From Flavobacterium psychrophilum (GTDB lineage Bacteria; Bacteroidota; Bacteroidia; Flavobacteriales; Flavobacteriaceae), in the NCBI GenBank assembly GCA_001708385.1, contig CP012388.1:1054001-1118000 (forward strand): a stretch of 64,000 bases of DNA, read 5' to 3'. Positions 36,050 through 46,718 of the stretch are shown here, in pieces. The first letter of the stretch is position 1. Each line of letters begins with the position of its first letter. The translations under genes and the position numbers were made by a program. The notes beneath the pieces were generated by a model. That model did not search any database, was not told where the DNA came from, and worked only from the letters and a program-made list of their open reading frames with translations.

Positions 36050-36991
36050 ATGATACATAGTTTAAGCATCATATGGAATCAGCCTGAAGGCTTTAACCTT
36101 GGGCCAATTATGCTACGTTACTATAGCCTGGGCTTTGTTATAGCATTTGGACTTGGATGGTACGTAATGAAAAAGATCTACGACCGTGAGGGAGAATCGG
36201 TTGAAAAACTGGATAAGTTATTTATTTACACTCTTATCGCTACACTCTTAGGCGCAAGACTTGGACATGTATTTTTCTATGATTGGGCTTACTTTAGCCA
36301 GCACCCTGCCGAAATACTTTTACCGGTACGTTTTAAACCTGAATTTGAGTTTACAGGATTTGCCGGGCTTGCAAGCCACGGAGCCGCTATAGCGATAATA
36401 CTTGCAATGATATGGTACAGTAAAAAAATTATTCACCGACCATTGTTATGGATGCTTGACAGGGTTGTAATCCCTGTAACCAGCGGAGGTATTTTTGTTA
36501 GGCTGGGTAATTTCTTTAATAGTGAAATACTTGGTAAAGAAACAACTGCAGATACACCAACTTCCATAAAATTCATACGTGGTGAAGAATGGTTAGGCAA
36601 ACGCGAGGTCGTTGCTCGAACCAAAATAGAGGACTACAACGCAGCATACGAAGCTGTGGAGAAAAACCCTCAGTTTACCGATATATTTGCAAAGATACCT
36701 TTCAGGCATCCTGCCCAGCTTTACGAGGCAGCAGGTTACGTAGTTGTATTTGCAATTATCTATTATATGTACTGGAAAACCGATGCACGTAAAAAACACG
36801 GTCTTATTTTCGGTGTATTCCTTGTACTACTTTGGGCTGTACGTTTTTTTGTTGAATTCGTTAAGGAAAGTCAGGGTGGTTTTGAAGGAGAAAACCCAAT
36901 ATTACTAACGGGCCAGTGGTTAAGCATACCGTTTATCCTTGCAGGTTTTTACCTGATATTTACCGCAAAGAACAGGACAGAGACTTTATAA
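36050..36991 (+). CDS. lgt: Prolipoprotein diacylglyceryl transferase, copy 1
   Basis: Inner-membrane enzyme that adds diacylglycerol to the lipobox Cys, the first step of lipoprotein maturation. It has 313 residues and about seven membrane helices. The catalytic landmarks are present: GLASHGAA (essential His), RLGNFFNSEILG (essential Arg and Asn), HPAQLYEA, and RFFVEFVKESQGG. It has its own promoter and terminator and is followed 94 bp later by a second full lgt. Two lipoproteins are encoded in this window alone (SOD, YD-repeat). Confidence 0.96.
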   Translation: MIHSLSIIWNQPEGFNLGPIMLRYYSLGFVIAFGLGWYVMKKIYDREGESVEKLDKLFIYTLIATLLGARLGHVFFYDWAYFSQHPAEILLPVRFKPEFEFTGFAGLASHGAAIAIILAMIWYSKKIIHRPLLWMLDRVVIPVTSGGIFVRLGNFFNSEILGKETTADTPTSIKFIRGEEWLGKREVVARTKIEDYNAAYEAVEKNPQFTDIFAKIPFRHPAQLYEAAGYVVVFAIIYYMYWKTDARKKHGLIFGVFLVLLWAVRFFVEFVKESQGGFEGENPILLTGQWLSIPFILAGFYLIFTAKNRTETL

Positions 36992-36996
36992 GATAC

Positions 36997-37022
36997 AAAA
37001 CCGCCACGAGGCGGTTTTTTTT
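36997..37022 (+). terminator. Terminator between the two lgt genes
   Basis: AAAACCGCC (36997-37005) pairs with GGCGGTTTT (37010-37018) around ACGA, followed by TTTT. It separates the two lgt transcripts. Confidence 0.88.
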
Positions 37023-37085
37023 ATGCCTTCAAGCCTTTCATATCTATCGGCTTTACCTATTTTTACCGAAAATCTTACTATTAAA

Positions 37086-38030
37086 ATGACACACGCTTTA
37101 AGCATTGTATGGAATCCTCCTAAGGGGATCGATCTGGGTTTTATAACAATCCACTTTTACAGCCTTTTATGGATGGCCGCCTTTGCCCTTGGATGGTTTA
37201 TTATGAAGAAAGTCTTCGACCGTGAAGGTGAATCTACCGAAAAACTTGACAAACTATTTATCTACACTTTGGTCGCTACAATGATTGGAGCACGTTTGGG
37301 CCATGTGATCTTTTACGAATCTGAACTGTTCACTAAAGATTTTTTCAGTGTGTTTCTGCCCGTTAGTTTTAATCCGAAATTCGAATTTACAGGCTTTAGA
37401 GGACTTGCCAGTCACGGCGCTGCAATAGGCGTTGTCCTGGCAATGATATGGTTTAGCCGAAAAGTAATCCATCGCCCTTTTTTGTGGGTAATGGACAGGG
37501 TTGCTTTACCTGTTACCAGTGGTGGAGTTTTGATACGCCTTGCTAACTTTGTAAACTCTGAAATACTGGGTAGCGAAACCACAAAAGATGTTCCTACAGC
37601 CGTTAAATTTATAAGAGGCGAAGACAGATTATCAGAAAGCCATGCTATGCAGATTACAGGAGAGCAAAATGCAAATGCAGCTTATGAAATGATAGAGCAC
37701 AACCCCAAATTTACATCTATACTGGAACAAATTCCTTACAGACACCCTGCGCAGTTGTACGAAGCATTCGGATACGTTATTGTTTTCGCAATTGTTTACT
37801 ATATGTACTGGAAAACTGATGCCCGAAAAAAACACGGACTTATCTTTGGTGTATTCCTTATTCTTCTTTGGGCCGTACGCTTTATCGTTGAATTTGTAAA
37901 ACAAAGCCAGGGAGGTATAGAAAGCGACCTTCCGGGTGGACTATTAACAGGACAATGGTTAAGCATACCATTTATACTGGTAGGATTCTATTTGGTATTT
38001 ACCGCGAAGAACAGAACCGAAACATTATAA
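37086..38030 (+). CDS. lgt: Prolipoprotein diacylglyceryl transferase, copy 2
   Basis: A 314-residue paralog of the upstream lgt, about two-thirds identical by eye, highest in the last third (YYMYWKTDARKKHGLIFGVF is shared exactly). The essential motifs are kept: GLASHGAA, the Arg and Asn of RLANFVNSEILG (one Gly to Ala change versus copy 1), HPAQLYEA and RFIVEFVKQSQGG. Both copies therefore look active. The frame is open back to 37023, but the ATG at 37086 starts at the same residue as copy 1 and is preferred. It has no obvious promoter of its own beyond the 60 bp after the terminator. Confidence 0.93.
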   Translation: MTHALSIVWNPPKGIDLGFITIHFYSLLWMAAFALGWFIMKKVFDREGESTEKLDKLFIYTLVATMIGARLGHVIFYESELFTKDFFSVFLPVSFNPKFEFTGFRGLASHGAAIGVVLAMIWFSRKVIHRPFLWVMDRVALPVTSGGVLIRLANFVNSEILGSETTKDVPTAVKFIRGEDRLSESHAMQITGEQNANAAYEMIEHNPKFTSILEQIPYRHPAQLYEAFGYVIVFAIVYYMYWKTDARKKHGLIFGVFLILLWAVRFIVEFVKQSQGGIESDLPGGLLTGQWLSIPFILVGFYLVFTAKNRTETL

Positions 38031-38044
38031 GTATTACATTCCGG

Positions 38045-38083
38045 AAAACAAATAAGCCACGCAATGCGTGGCTTATTTGTTTT
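38045..38083. terminator. Bidirectional terminator after lgt copy 2
   Basis: Arms 38045-38062 and 38066-38083 are 18-bp perfect reverse complements (AATAAGCCACGC core) with a 3-nt loop, shared with the TonB gene on the other strand. Confidence 0.92.
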
Positions 38084-38099
38084 ATATCCTCAATAAGAG

Positions 38100-39011
38100 T
38101 TAATCCGTCAATTTAAAGTTGTAGATAATTTTACCTACCTGCGTATCCGGAGCTGAAGCACTGCTTTCAAATTTAGTATCTAAAGCAGCCTGTTTCGCCT
38201 GGTCAAAAAGACATTGTGCTGAATTGGTAGTACCTCTTCCACGCTCTGCTTTTATAACCCTTCCGCTTTTATCCACCGTAATTGTTATTACTACAGTACC
38301 TTCTTCGTTACATCTGTACTGCGGCTTAGGCGTATTCAGGTTTTTTCTTCCTGCCAGTTGATAGTTACCTACCCCTGTACCACGACCAGCACCACTACCA
38401 CCACCGGAACCGCTTCCTGAACCCGGACCTGTACCTGTTCCGTTACCGGAACCATTACCGCCACCTGTTCCTCCGCCGCTTCCGCCATCGCCGTAATAAC
38501 TGCCTGAGTTTTTATCACCCCCGGCTTTACCTTTATTGCCTGCAACGCCATCATCACCATCGCCACCTTTATTGTTTCCGTTAAGAATACTTGACAAGGC
38601 ATCAGAAGTAGTTTTAGATGGGTGTGGCTTCTCTTTTATAGCAACCGGCTTCGTCTCTACCTTTTTCGGTTCTTTCTTCTCTACAGGCTTTGTTTTTACA
38701 ACCGTAGGCGCATCATCAAGGTCACTTGCAACAACTTCCTCTTCATCTGCAGGTGTCGATGCCTGAGGTACCTGTTTTACCTTCTCGGTCACGTTAAGCA
38801 CCTCACTGCGAAAATCCGCACCAGATCCGACATCGCTGTCGCCGAAGTTAACGGTTACACCGCCACCTCCACCTCCGCCTTCAAGTTCTGAAAGATCGAC
38901 AAGGTCGGCTTTTTGCGTATATTTTATAATAAAAAGCAATAGCAATAACACCCCGAAACTTATCGTGGTAATTACTAATGATTTTTTTTCTTCTCCTGTT
39001 AAGTTAGCCAT
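38100..39011 (-). CDS. TonB-like energy transducer with Gly-rich linker
   Basis: A 303-residue inner-membrane-anchored protein: one helix near the N-terminus (about 12-30), a long extracytoplasmic linker, and a C-terminal TonB-like domain (about 215-303: KPQYRCNEEGTVVITITVDK, then KAERGRGTTNSAQCL). The linker has a Pro/Lys stretch (EKKEPKKVETKPVAIKEKPH) and then about 65 residues almost wholly Gly, Ser, Thr and Asn, where classical TonB is Pro-rich. It is the last of three genes, after ExbB and ExbD (7-bp gap), and would transmit their proton-motive energy to outer-membrane receptors. Confidence 0.88.
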   Translation of the reverse strand: MANLTGEEKKSLVITTISFGVLLLLLFIIKYTQKADLVDLSELEGGGGGGGVTVNFGDSDVGSGADFRSEVLNVTEKVKQVPQASTPADEEEVVASDLDDAPTVVKTKPVEKKEPKKVETKPVAIKEKPHPSKTTSDALSSILNGNNKGGDGDDGVAGNKGKAGGDKNSGSYYGDGGSGGGTGGGNGSGNGTGTGPGSGSGSGGGSGAGRGTGVGNYQLAGRKNLNTPKPQYRCNEEGTVVITITVDKSGRVIKAERGRGTTNSAQCLFDQAKQAALDTKFESSASAPDTQVGKIIYNFKLTD

Positions 39012-39018
39012 AACTCAA

Positions 39019-39411
39019 TTATTTAGTAGTAGCGATGGAAAACTTCAGTTTATTCTTCTGTCCTATCTGCAATATATCTACCATATCCTGCACCTGAAGC
39101 TCCTTAGGCAGCCTCACGATAACCACATTATCTCCGCTTTCGCTAATCCTGGCCATAAGCGTACCTTCCAATTCTTCAAAAGGCACCTGCTGCTTATCTA
39201 TAAAATACAACTTCTCAGGCGTTACAGATATTGTAACGTGCGCTTTGTCTGTTGTTTTATTAGAATCTGCTTTTGGCAAAGCCAGATCAATTACGTTAGG
39301 GTTTGCCAGTGTAGAGATAATAAGAAAGAACAGTAGCAAAAAGAACATGATGTCGCTAAGTGCCGACGCAGCAATTTCCGCATGAAAACGTTTATTTCTT
39401 TTAACTCTCAT
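39019..39411 (-). CDS. exbD: ExbD/TolR family biopolymer transport protein
   Basis: A 130-residue single-pass membrane protein; the helix at about 19-37 (LSDIMFFLLLFFLIIS) carries the conserved Asp that forms the proton path. The N-terminal RVKRNKRFHAEIAASALSDI and the periplasmic ITVTPEKLYFIDKQQVP-type domain are usual. It starts 1 bp after the ExbB stop codon and ends 7 bp before the TonB gene. ExbD and TolR are hard to separate by sequence; the adjacent TonB-like gene favours ExbD. Confidence 0.92.
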   Translation of the reverse strand: MRVKRNKRFHAEIAASALSDIMFFLLLFFLIISTLANPNVIDLALPKADSNKTTDKAHVTISVTPEKLYFIDKQQVPFEELEGTLMARISESGDNVVIVRLPKELQVQDMVDILQIGQKNKLKFSIATTK

Positions 39412-39412
39412 C

Positions 39413-40114
39413 TTATTTTCCTGTTGTAATTACATTAACAAACTGTATTACCTGTTTTTGCACTTTTAATGCAAATCCGTCAATCAACATATTAAAAAAG
39501 TGGTAGCCCGAATAAGCAATAACACCAACAATAAGTCCCAAACCGGAACTGATCATCTTTTCATAAAGTCCACCCGAAATACTACCAATACTAATGTTCT
39601 CTGTAATAGAGATCGTATAGAATATCTTGATAACTCCGGAGATCGTACCAATGAAACCAAGAATCGGAGCAATACCGGCCACAAGACCTAACCATCCCAG
39701 TTTCTTTTCCATAAGACCAATCTCTACGTTGGTTGTTTTTTCCATCATACCCTCAATTTCACTCAAAGGCCTTCCCACTAAAGCAATACCGCTTTCAAGG
39801 ATATTACCAAAAGCTGTACCCGATTTACTGGCAGTAATTTGAGCTGCCTCTATTTTTCCTGAATTTAACTGGTAACGCACATCATTTATAAGTCCTGTAT
39901 CTTCTTTACTGTGTTTACTGATATACAAAGCTCTTTCTATGATCACATATACGGTAAAAAACAAAAGTATAAGGATTGGTACAACCATAACCCCACCTTT
40001 CATAAGCATAGAAAAGAAATTAATAGATTGCTCTGTACCTGCTGCAGCTGCATCAACAGGAGCATCCTTAGCAACTGCAAGAGAGTCCTGAAGTAAGAAA
40101 ATTAAGTTTGTCAT
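39413..40114 (-). CDS. exbB: MotA/TolQ/ExbB proton channel family protein
   Basis: A 233-residue membrane protein with three helices (about 35-60, 135-160 and 180-210). The conserved GLVAGIAPILGFIGTISGVI and SSGLGLIVGVIAYSGYHFF segments form the proton channel with ExbD. It is first in an exbB-exbD-tonB operon that would energise TonB-dependent uptake. A TonB-dependent barrel lies elsewhere in the window (49109-50869) but is not adjacent. No exact TAnnTTTG element is seen in the 160 bp upstream. Confidence 0.93.
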   Translation of the reverse strand: MTNLIFLLQDSLAVAKDAPVDAAAAGTEQSINFFSMLMKGGVMVVPILILLFFTVYVIIERALYISKHSKEDTGLINDVRYQLNSGKIEAAQITASKSGTAFGNILESGIALVGRPLSEIEGMMEKTTNVEIGLMEKKLGWLGLVAGIAPILGFIGTISGVIKIFYTISITENISIGSISGGLYEKMISSGLGLIVGVIAYSGYHFFNMLIDGFALKVQKQVIQFVNVITTGK

Positions 40115-40221
40115 GTTCTGAAAAAGATTTCTTTTAGATGTAAAATGTGCCCTCCGGCTGTAATTGTTGTTTATAAATGATAACGAATATATGCTTTTTT
40201 GAGTATGCGCAAAAGCAAAAT

Positions 40222-40255
40222 AAAAAAAACCTGCCCATTTTCATGAGCAGGTTTT
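40222..40255 (-). terminator. Terminator of secDF
   Basis: AAAACCTGC (40226-40234) pairs with GCAGGTTTT (40247-40255) with an inner CAT/ATG pair. On the minus strand a T-run follows; it is 21 bp beyond the secDF stop codon. Confidence 0.88.
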
Positions 40256-40276
40256 GGTATAATTTAACAGATAATA

Positions 40277-43222
40277 TTAAACCTCTTCATTGTGTTGTTT
40301 CACAATCAGGTCTTTATCTTTTCTTGACATTGAATCTACAAGTACCGGCGTAGCGATAAATAGTGAAGAATATGTTCCGACTATAATACCGATTAGCATT
40401 GCAAATATGAATCCACGGATAGAATCACCACCAAAGATGAACATAATTGCCAATACAAGGATCATCGTTAATGATGTGTTGATCGTTCTTGACATTGTAG
40501 TATTTACCGACTGGTTAACGATTTGCTCGAAGTTACCTTTTGTATGACCTGCAAGGTATTCCCTTACCCTGTCAAATACAATTACGGTATCATTCATCGA
40601 GTATCCAATAACCGTTAGGATAGCCGCGATAAAGTGCTGGTCCATTTCCATATGGAAAGGCATGAATTTGTAGCAAAGTGAGTAGATACCCAGAACGAAT
40701 ATAACGTCGTGCGCTACAGCCGCGATAGCACCTAAGCTATACTGCCATTTTCTAAAACTTAACATCAGGTAGATAAATACGATAGCCATTGAACCTAATA
40801 CTGCCCAAACTGAGTTAGCTTTGATATCATCAGCTACCACACCACTCACTTTAGAAGCAGATACAATCCCTAGTTGTTTACCTTCGTAAGTATTAACAAA
40901 CTGATCGTAAGTTAATTCTTTTGTGTAATATTTCTTAAGACCTTCGTAAAGCATTTTGTTTACTTCAGTATCAGCAGCAACAGTATTCTGGTCAACTTTA
41001 TATTTAGTTGTAATTCTTAACTGAGAATCGTTACCAAAGATTTTAGCATCTACAGTTCCGCCAAAAACCTCTCCTAGTTCATTTTTAACATCCTCAGTCG
41101 AAACTGATTTGTCAAATTTCACCTGGAATGTTCTACCTCCGGCAAAATCGATACCTTCATCAAGACCGTTAAAGTAGAAAGAAGCACAGCTTACAATAAC
41201 TACTAAAGAAGAGAAGATGTAAGTAAATTTCTTAGCTCCAAGGAAGTTAAAATGGAAGTTTGTAAACCAGTTTTTAGACATTGGTGTTACAAATGTAAGT
41301 TTATCACCTCTTCTTACACTCCAGTCAAGCATAAGTCTTGTAATGAAGATAGATGTAAATAATGATGTGAATATACCTATAAGTAGTGTAGTCGCGAAAC
41401 CTTTAACAGGACCTGTACCAAAAATCAATAGTACTAAACCTGTAAGAACGTGTGTCACGTTAGCATCTGTAATAGATGACATTGCACCTCTCCAGCTGAA
41501 TGACGTTTTAATAGCCTCATCTAATGTTTTACCATGACGCAGCTCTTCTTTAGCACGTTCGTAGATAATGATGTTAGCATCTACTGCTGTACCCATTGTT
41601 AATACGATACCCGCAATACCCGGTAGTGTTAATACAGCACCAATACTTGCAAGGAAACCAAAAAGGAATAGTAAGTTAACTATAAGGGCAACGTTAGCAT
41701 ACCAACCTGATTTACCATAATAAATAACCATCCAAAGCGATACTAAAAGTAAACCTGCAATAGATGAAAGGATACCATTATCAATAGCTTCCTGACCTAA
41801 TGACGGACCTACTACTTCTGACTGAACGATATCAGCAGACGCAGGAAGTTTACCAGCTCTTAGGATGTTAGCTAAATCTTTTGTTTCAGTTACGTCAAAC
41901 GCACCTGATATCTGAGAGTTACCACCTGCAATAGGACCTGTAGATACACCCGGTGCAGAATATACAATGTTATCAAGAACAATAGCAATGTAACCTTGCT
42001 CCCTGTATGCTTTACCTGTCATTTCTTCCCAGGTCTGAGCACCTTTACTGTTCATCTGCATTTCTACTGACGGTTTACCCATTTGGTCAAACGCAGCATT
42101 AGCACCTGTAATTACGTTACCTGCAAGATCAGGAATACCTTCTCTATTAGTTTTAAGCGCATATAGTTCAAGAATACCTTTCGATTTTCTTGCATCTTCT
42201 TTACCCCATGCAAAACGCGCATAACGCATATCGCCTGAAAGTAATGAACGTATATCAGATCTTTTTAACCATCCGTTAATAGCAGCAGTATCTTTTACAG
42301 AAGCCATACCAATAACCGGACCTCCCTGGCTAGGGATAAGTTTATCAAATAATGGGTTAGCACCTTTAACCGGAGCAACCGCAGAATCTTTAGCTTTATT
42401 TGTAAGTAATGTATCTGTAGCAGAAGTTACAGTAGCTTCAGTTTTCACTTCAGCTTTTTCTGTTTTCTTAAGAATCTCATTAGCACCCATCAGGAAGCCC
42501 TGAAGGTCGTTAATTTTATAAGCTTCCCAGAATTCAAGCTGAGCAGTACTCTGTAATAGTTTTTTTACACGGTCGATATCTTTAGCACCTGGTAATTCTA
42601 CCATGATACGTCCAGACTCACCCAATTTCTGGATGTTTGGCTGAACTACACCAAATTTATCAATACGCTCAGTTAATACACCGAAAGCACTGTCAATAGA
42701 CTCACTTACTTTCTTTCTGATAACCGCTTTAACCTGGTCGTCAGTCATTTTTGTATTAACCGCTTCACCCATTATCCTGTTAGTGAATAATTCAGGAGAA
42801 GCAAGTTTCAGACCGTTAGACTCTTTATCAAACGCAATGAAAAACGCTTCAAGAAAGTCCTGGTTACCCTGCCTGTTTTTCTTAGCGTCTTCAAGAGCTT
42901 TGTTTAAAACAGGATTTTTAGAATTGTTCGCAAGGCCTTTAACGATATCTTTTACAGATATCTCAAGCATTACGTTGATTCCTCCTTCAAGGTCAAGACC
43001 TTTGTTGATTTGTTTGTTCCTTACTTCATCGTATGTATAACCTAGATATACAACTGAATCCTTCAATGATTCAAGATAAGCAACTTCTTTATCAGAGTCG
43101 CCACCTGCATGAGCCTTAGCATCATCTTCGATGCCATTTGAGACAAATGTGAAGGAAAGCTGGTAAATACATACTAACGCAAATAGTATTGCGAAAAATT
43201 TAATGAGTCCCTTATTCTGCAT
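40277..43222 (-). CDS. secDF: Fused protein translocase subunit SecDF
   Basis: A 981-residue fusion of SecD and SecF that uses proton-motive force to pull proteins through SecYEG. The SecD part has a first helix at about 8-27, a large periplasmic region (GLDLEGGINVMLEISV, PSVEMQMNSKGAQ) and the membrane block with VDANIIIYERAKEELRHGK. SecF follows from about residue 640 with YSMNDTVIVFDRVREYL. The two modules are joined without a break, as in many Bacteroidota. An alternating Thr/Ala/Lys insert at about 250-285 of SecD is less conserved. It is a single-gene transcript from a strong promoter. Confidence 0.97.
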   Translation of the reverse strand: MQNKGLIKFFAILFALVCIYQLSFTFVSNGIEDDAKAHAGGDSDKEVAYLESLKDSVVYLGYTYDEVRNKQINKGLDLEGGINVMLEISVKDIVKGLANNSKNPVLNKALEDAKKNRQGNQDFLEAFFIAFDKESNGLKLASPELFTNRIMGEAVNTKMTDDQVKAVIRKKVSESIDSAFGVLTERIDKFGVVQPNIQKLGESGRIMVELPGAKDIDRVKKLLQSTAQLEFWEAYKINDLQGFLMGANEILKKTEKAEVKTEATVTSATDTLLTNKAKDSAVAPVKGANPLFDKLIPSQGGPVIGMASVKDTAAINGWLKRSDIRSLLSGDMRYARFAWGKEDARKSKGILELYALKTNREGIPDLAGNVITGANAAFDQMGKPSVEMQMNSKGAQTWEEMTGKAYREQGYIAIVLDNIVYSAPGVSTGPIAGGNSQISGAFDVTETKDLANILRAGKLPASADIVQSEVVGPSLGQEAIDNGILSSIAGLLLVSLWMVIYYGKSGWYANVALIVNLLFLFGFLASIGAVLTLPGIAGIVLTMGTAVDANIIIYERAKEELRHGKTLDEAIKTSFSWRGAMSSITDANVTHVLTGLVLLIFGTGPVKGFATTLLIGIFTSLFTSIFITRLMLDWSVRRGDKLTFVTPMSKNWFTNFHFNFLGAKKFTYIFSSLVVIVSCASFYFNGLDEGIDFAGGRTFQVKFDKSVSTEDVKNELGEVFGGTVDAKIFGNDSQLRITTKYKVDQNTVAADTEVNKMLYEGLKKYYTKELTYDQFVNTYEGKQLGIVSASKVSGVVADDIKANSVWAVLGSMAIVFIYLMLSFRKWQYSLGAIAAVAHDVIFVLGIYSLCYKFMPFHMEMDQHFIAAILTVIGYSMNDTVIVFDRVREYLAGHTKGNFEQIVNQSVNTTMSRTINTSLTMILVLAIMFIFGGDSIRGFIFAMLIGIIVGTYSSLFIATPVLVDSMSRKDKDLIVKQHNEEV

Positions 43223-43264
43223 TATTTGTAAAAATTAATTTATGTTCAATTTTTTAAAAACGAG

Positions 43265-43272
43265 CAAATATA
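43265..43272 (-). promoter_or_regulatory. -7 element of secDF
   Basis: On the minus strand this reads TATATTTG followed by C, with TTG (43095-offset: plus-strand CAA at 43293-43295) 20 bp upstream. It matches both the -7 and -33 positions. It lies 42 bp before the ATG. Confidence 0.72.
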
Positions 43273-43314
43273 TAATTTACGATAAGATTAACCAATTTAT
43301 TTACTAATTATATC

Positions 43315-43341
43315 ATAAAAAAAAGACTGCCTGTGGCAGTC
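43315..43341 (-). terminator. Terminator of mdh
   Basis: GACTGCC (43325-43331) and GGCAGTC (43335-43341) form a 7-bp stem with a 3-nt loop, followed on the minus strand by a T-run. It lies 23 bp beyond the stop codon. Confidence 0.85.
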
Positions 43342-43364
43342 TCCTTATTTTACTGGTCATTTCG

Positions 43365-44300
43365 TTATACAAGTACCGATTTCAGATCGGCATTCATGCT
43401 TCTTACAGCGTCTGCGCTTTTAGCAAAAAGGGCTTTTTCGTTGTCGTTAAGCTTAATATCTACAATTTCCTCAATTCCGTTTTTACCGATAATACATGGT
43501 ACACCAAGGCAGATATCTTCCTGTCCATATTCCCCTTCAAGCAATACCGAACAAGCAATCATTTTCTTTTGGTCATTAAGAATACTATCCACAAGATATG
43601 CCACAGAAGCACCCGGCGCATACCATGCCGAAGTACCTAAAAGCCCTGTTAACGTAGCTCCACCAACCATAGTATCGGCTGCTACCTTATCCAGCGCTTC
43701 CTGCGATAGGAAATTAGAAACCGGACTACCATTGTACGAAGCAAGCCTTGTAAGCGGTATCATTGTTGTATCGCCATGCCCTCCTATTACCATACCCTGA
43801 ACATCATTTAATGGCTTATCAAGTGCCTTACCTAAAAAGTATTTAAAACGTGAACTATCCAACGCTCCACCCATACCAATAATCCTGTGTTTAGGCACTC
43901 CGGTGGCTTTTAAGGTAAGATATGTCATTGTATCCATTGGGTTAGATACGACAACAATTATAGCTTTAGGCGAGTGTTTAAGCACATTTTCAGCCACCGA
44001 CTTAACAATACCTGCATTTATCCCGATAAGCTCTTCGCGTGTCATCCCCGGTTTCCTGGGAACACCCGACGTTATCACTACTACATTACTATCTGCTGTT
44101 TTAGAAAAATCATTTGTTACTCCCGAAACACGGGTATTAAAACCTGTAGTAGTAGTACACTGAGAAATATCCATAGCTTTACCTTCGGCAAAACCTTCTT
44201 TAATATCCAGTAATACCACCTCGCTGGCAATTCCCCTGTAAGAGATCACATCGGCACAGGTAGCGCCTACGTTGCCGGCGCCTACTATTGTTACTTTCAT
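43365..44300 (-). CDS. mdh: Malate dehydrogenase (LDH-like class)
   Basis: NAD-dependent malate/oxaloacetate interconversion in the citric acid cycle. It has 311 residues. The dinucleotide fold opens with VTIVGAGNVGATCADV, and Asp32 in LLDIKEG selects NAD. GVPRKPGMTREEL carries the Arg that gives malate specificity over lactate, and the catalytic His is in IGGHGDTTMIP with its Asp partner in the helix before. It is a lone gene between gyrB and secDF on the minus strand. A short inverted repeat upstream (44370-44389) could be regulatory. Confidence 0.97.
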   Translation of the reverse strand: MKVTIVGAGNVGATCADVISYRGIASEVVLLDIKEGFAEGKAMDISQCTTTTGFNTRVSGVTNDFSKTADSNVVVITSGVPRKPGMTREELIGINAGIVKSVAENVLKHSPKAIIVVVSNPMDTMTYLTLKATGVPKHRIIGMGGALDSSRFKYFLGKALDKPLNDVQGMVIGGHGDTTMIPLTRLASYNGSPVSNFLSQEALDKVAADTMVGGATLTGLLGTSAWYAPGASVAYLVDSILNDQKKMIACSVLLEGEYGQEDICLGVPCIIGKNGIEEIVDIKLNDNEKALFAKSADAVRSMNADLKSVLV

Positions 44301-44369
44301 AAAATAATCGTTTTATTAGGTTAGTTTGTTGTTGTTTTAAAATCCTAAGAACGTATTGCTTTTAAACGA

Positions 44370-44389
44370 TTGTGCAAAAAAATGCACAA
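44370..44389 (-). promoter_or_regulatory. Short inverted repeat upstream of mdh
   Basis: TTGTGCA (44370-44376), six A residues, TGCACAA (44383-44389): a perfect 7-bp inverted repeat about 70 bp upstream of the mdh start. It could be an operator or a hairpin in the leader. No regulator is nearby and no exact TAnnTTTG is seen in the region. Confidence 0.35.
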
Positions 44390-44483
44390 CCAGGGTTTAA
44401 AAACACCAATTTACTAAATTATTTCGGCAGTTTTGTACTATTTCCTTTAAATATTTACCTTGACATATTATAAAACGAACCCA

Positions 44484-44517
44484 ATAAAAAAAGGGCACTC
44501 TAAAATAGAATGCCCTT
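44484..44517 (-). terminator. Terminator of gyrB
   Basis: AAGGGCA (44491-44497) pairs with TGCCCTT (44511-44517), extended by TCTA/TAGA. On the minus strand it is followed by a T-run, 28 bp beyond the stop codon. Confidence 0.85.
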
Positions 44518-44544
44518 GTGTGTTTGTTTTGTATAATGAAGCTA

Positions 44545-46578
<2,034 letters not shown>

Positions 46579-46646
46579 TTATCAACAACTTATCAAAACC
46601 CTACATACCTTGCTATAAAGCCATTAAAGTGTTAAATACAGTGCAT

Positions 46647-46674
46647 AAAAAATGCCCCAGAAAGGGGCATTTTC
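46647..46674 (-). terminator. Terminator of asnB
   Basis: AAAATGCCCC (46649-46658) and GGGGCATTTT (46664-46673) form a 10-bp stem with a 5-nt loop. It lies 45 bp beyond the asnB stop codon. Confidence 0.85.
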
Positions 46675-46718
46675 TTTTTACAAACAAACAAACTAAATTC
46701 CAAAATAAATTACTGAAA

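Noticed and set aside
46579..46587. TTATCAACA, similar to a DnaA box, upstream of gyrB
   Set aside because: It differs from TTATCCACA at one base, is not part of a cluster, and no dnaA is nearby, so an origin is not supported.
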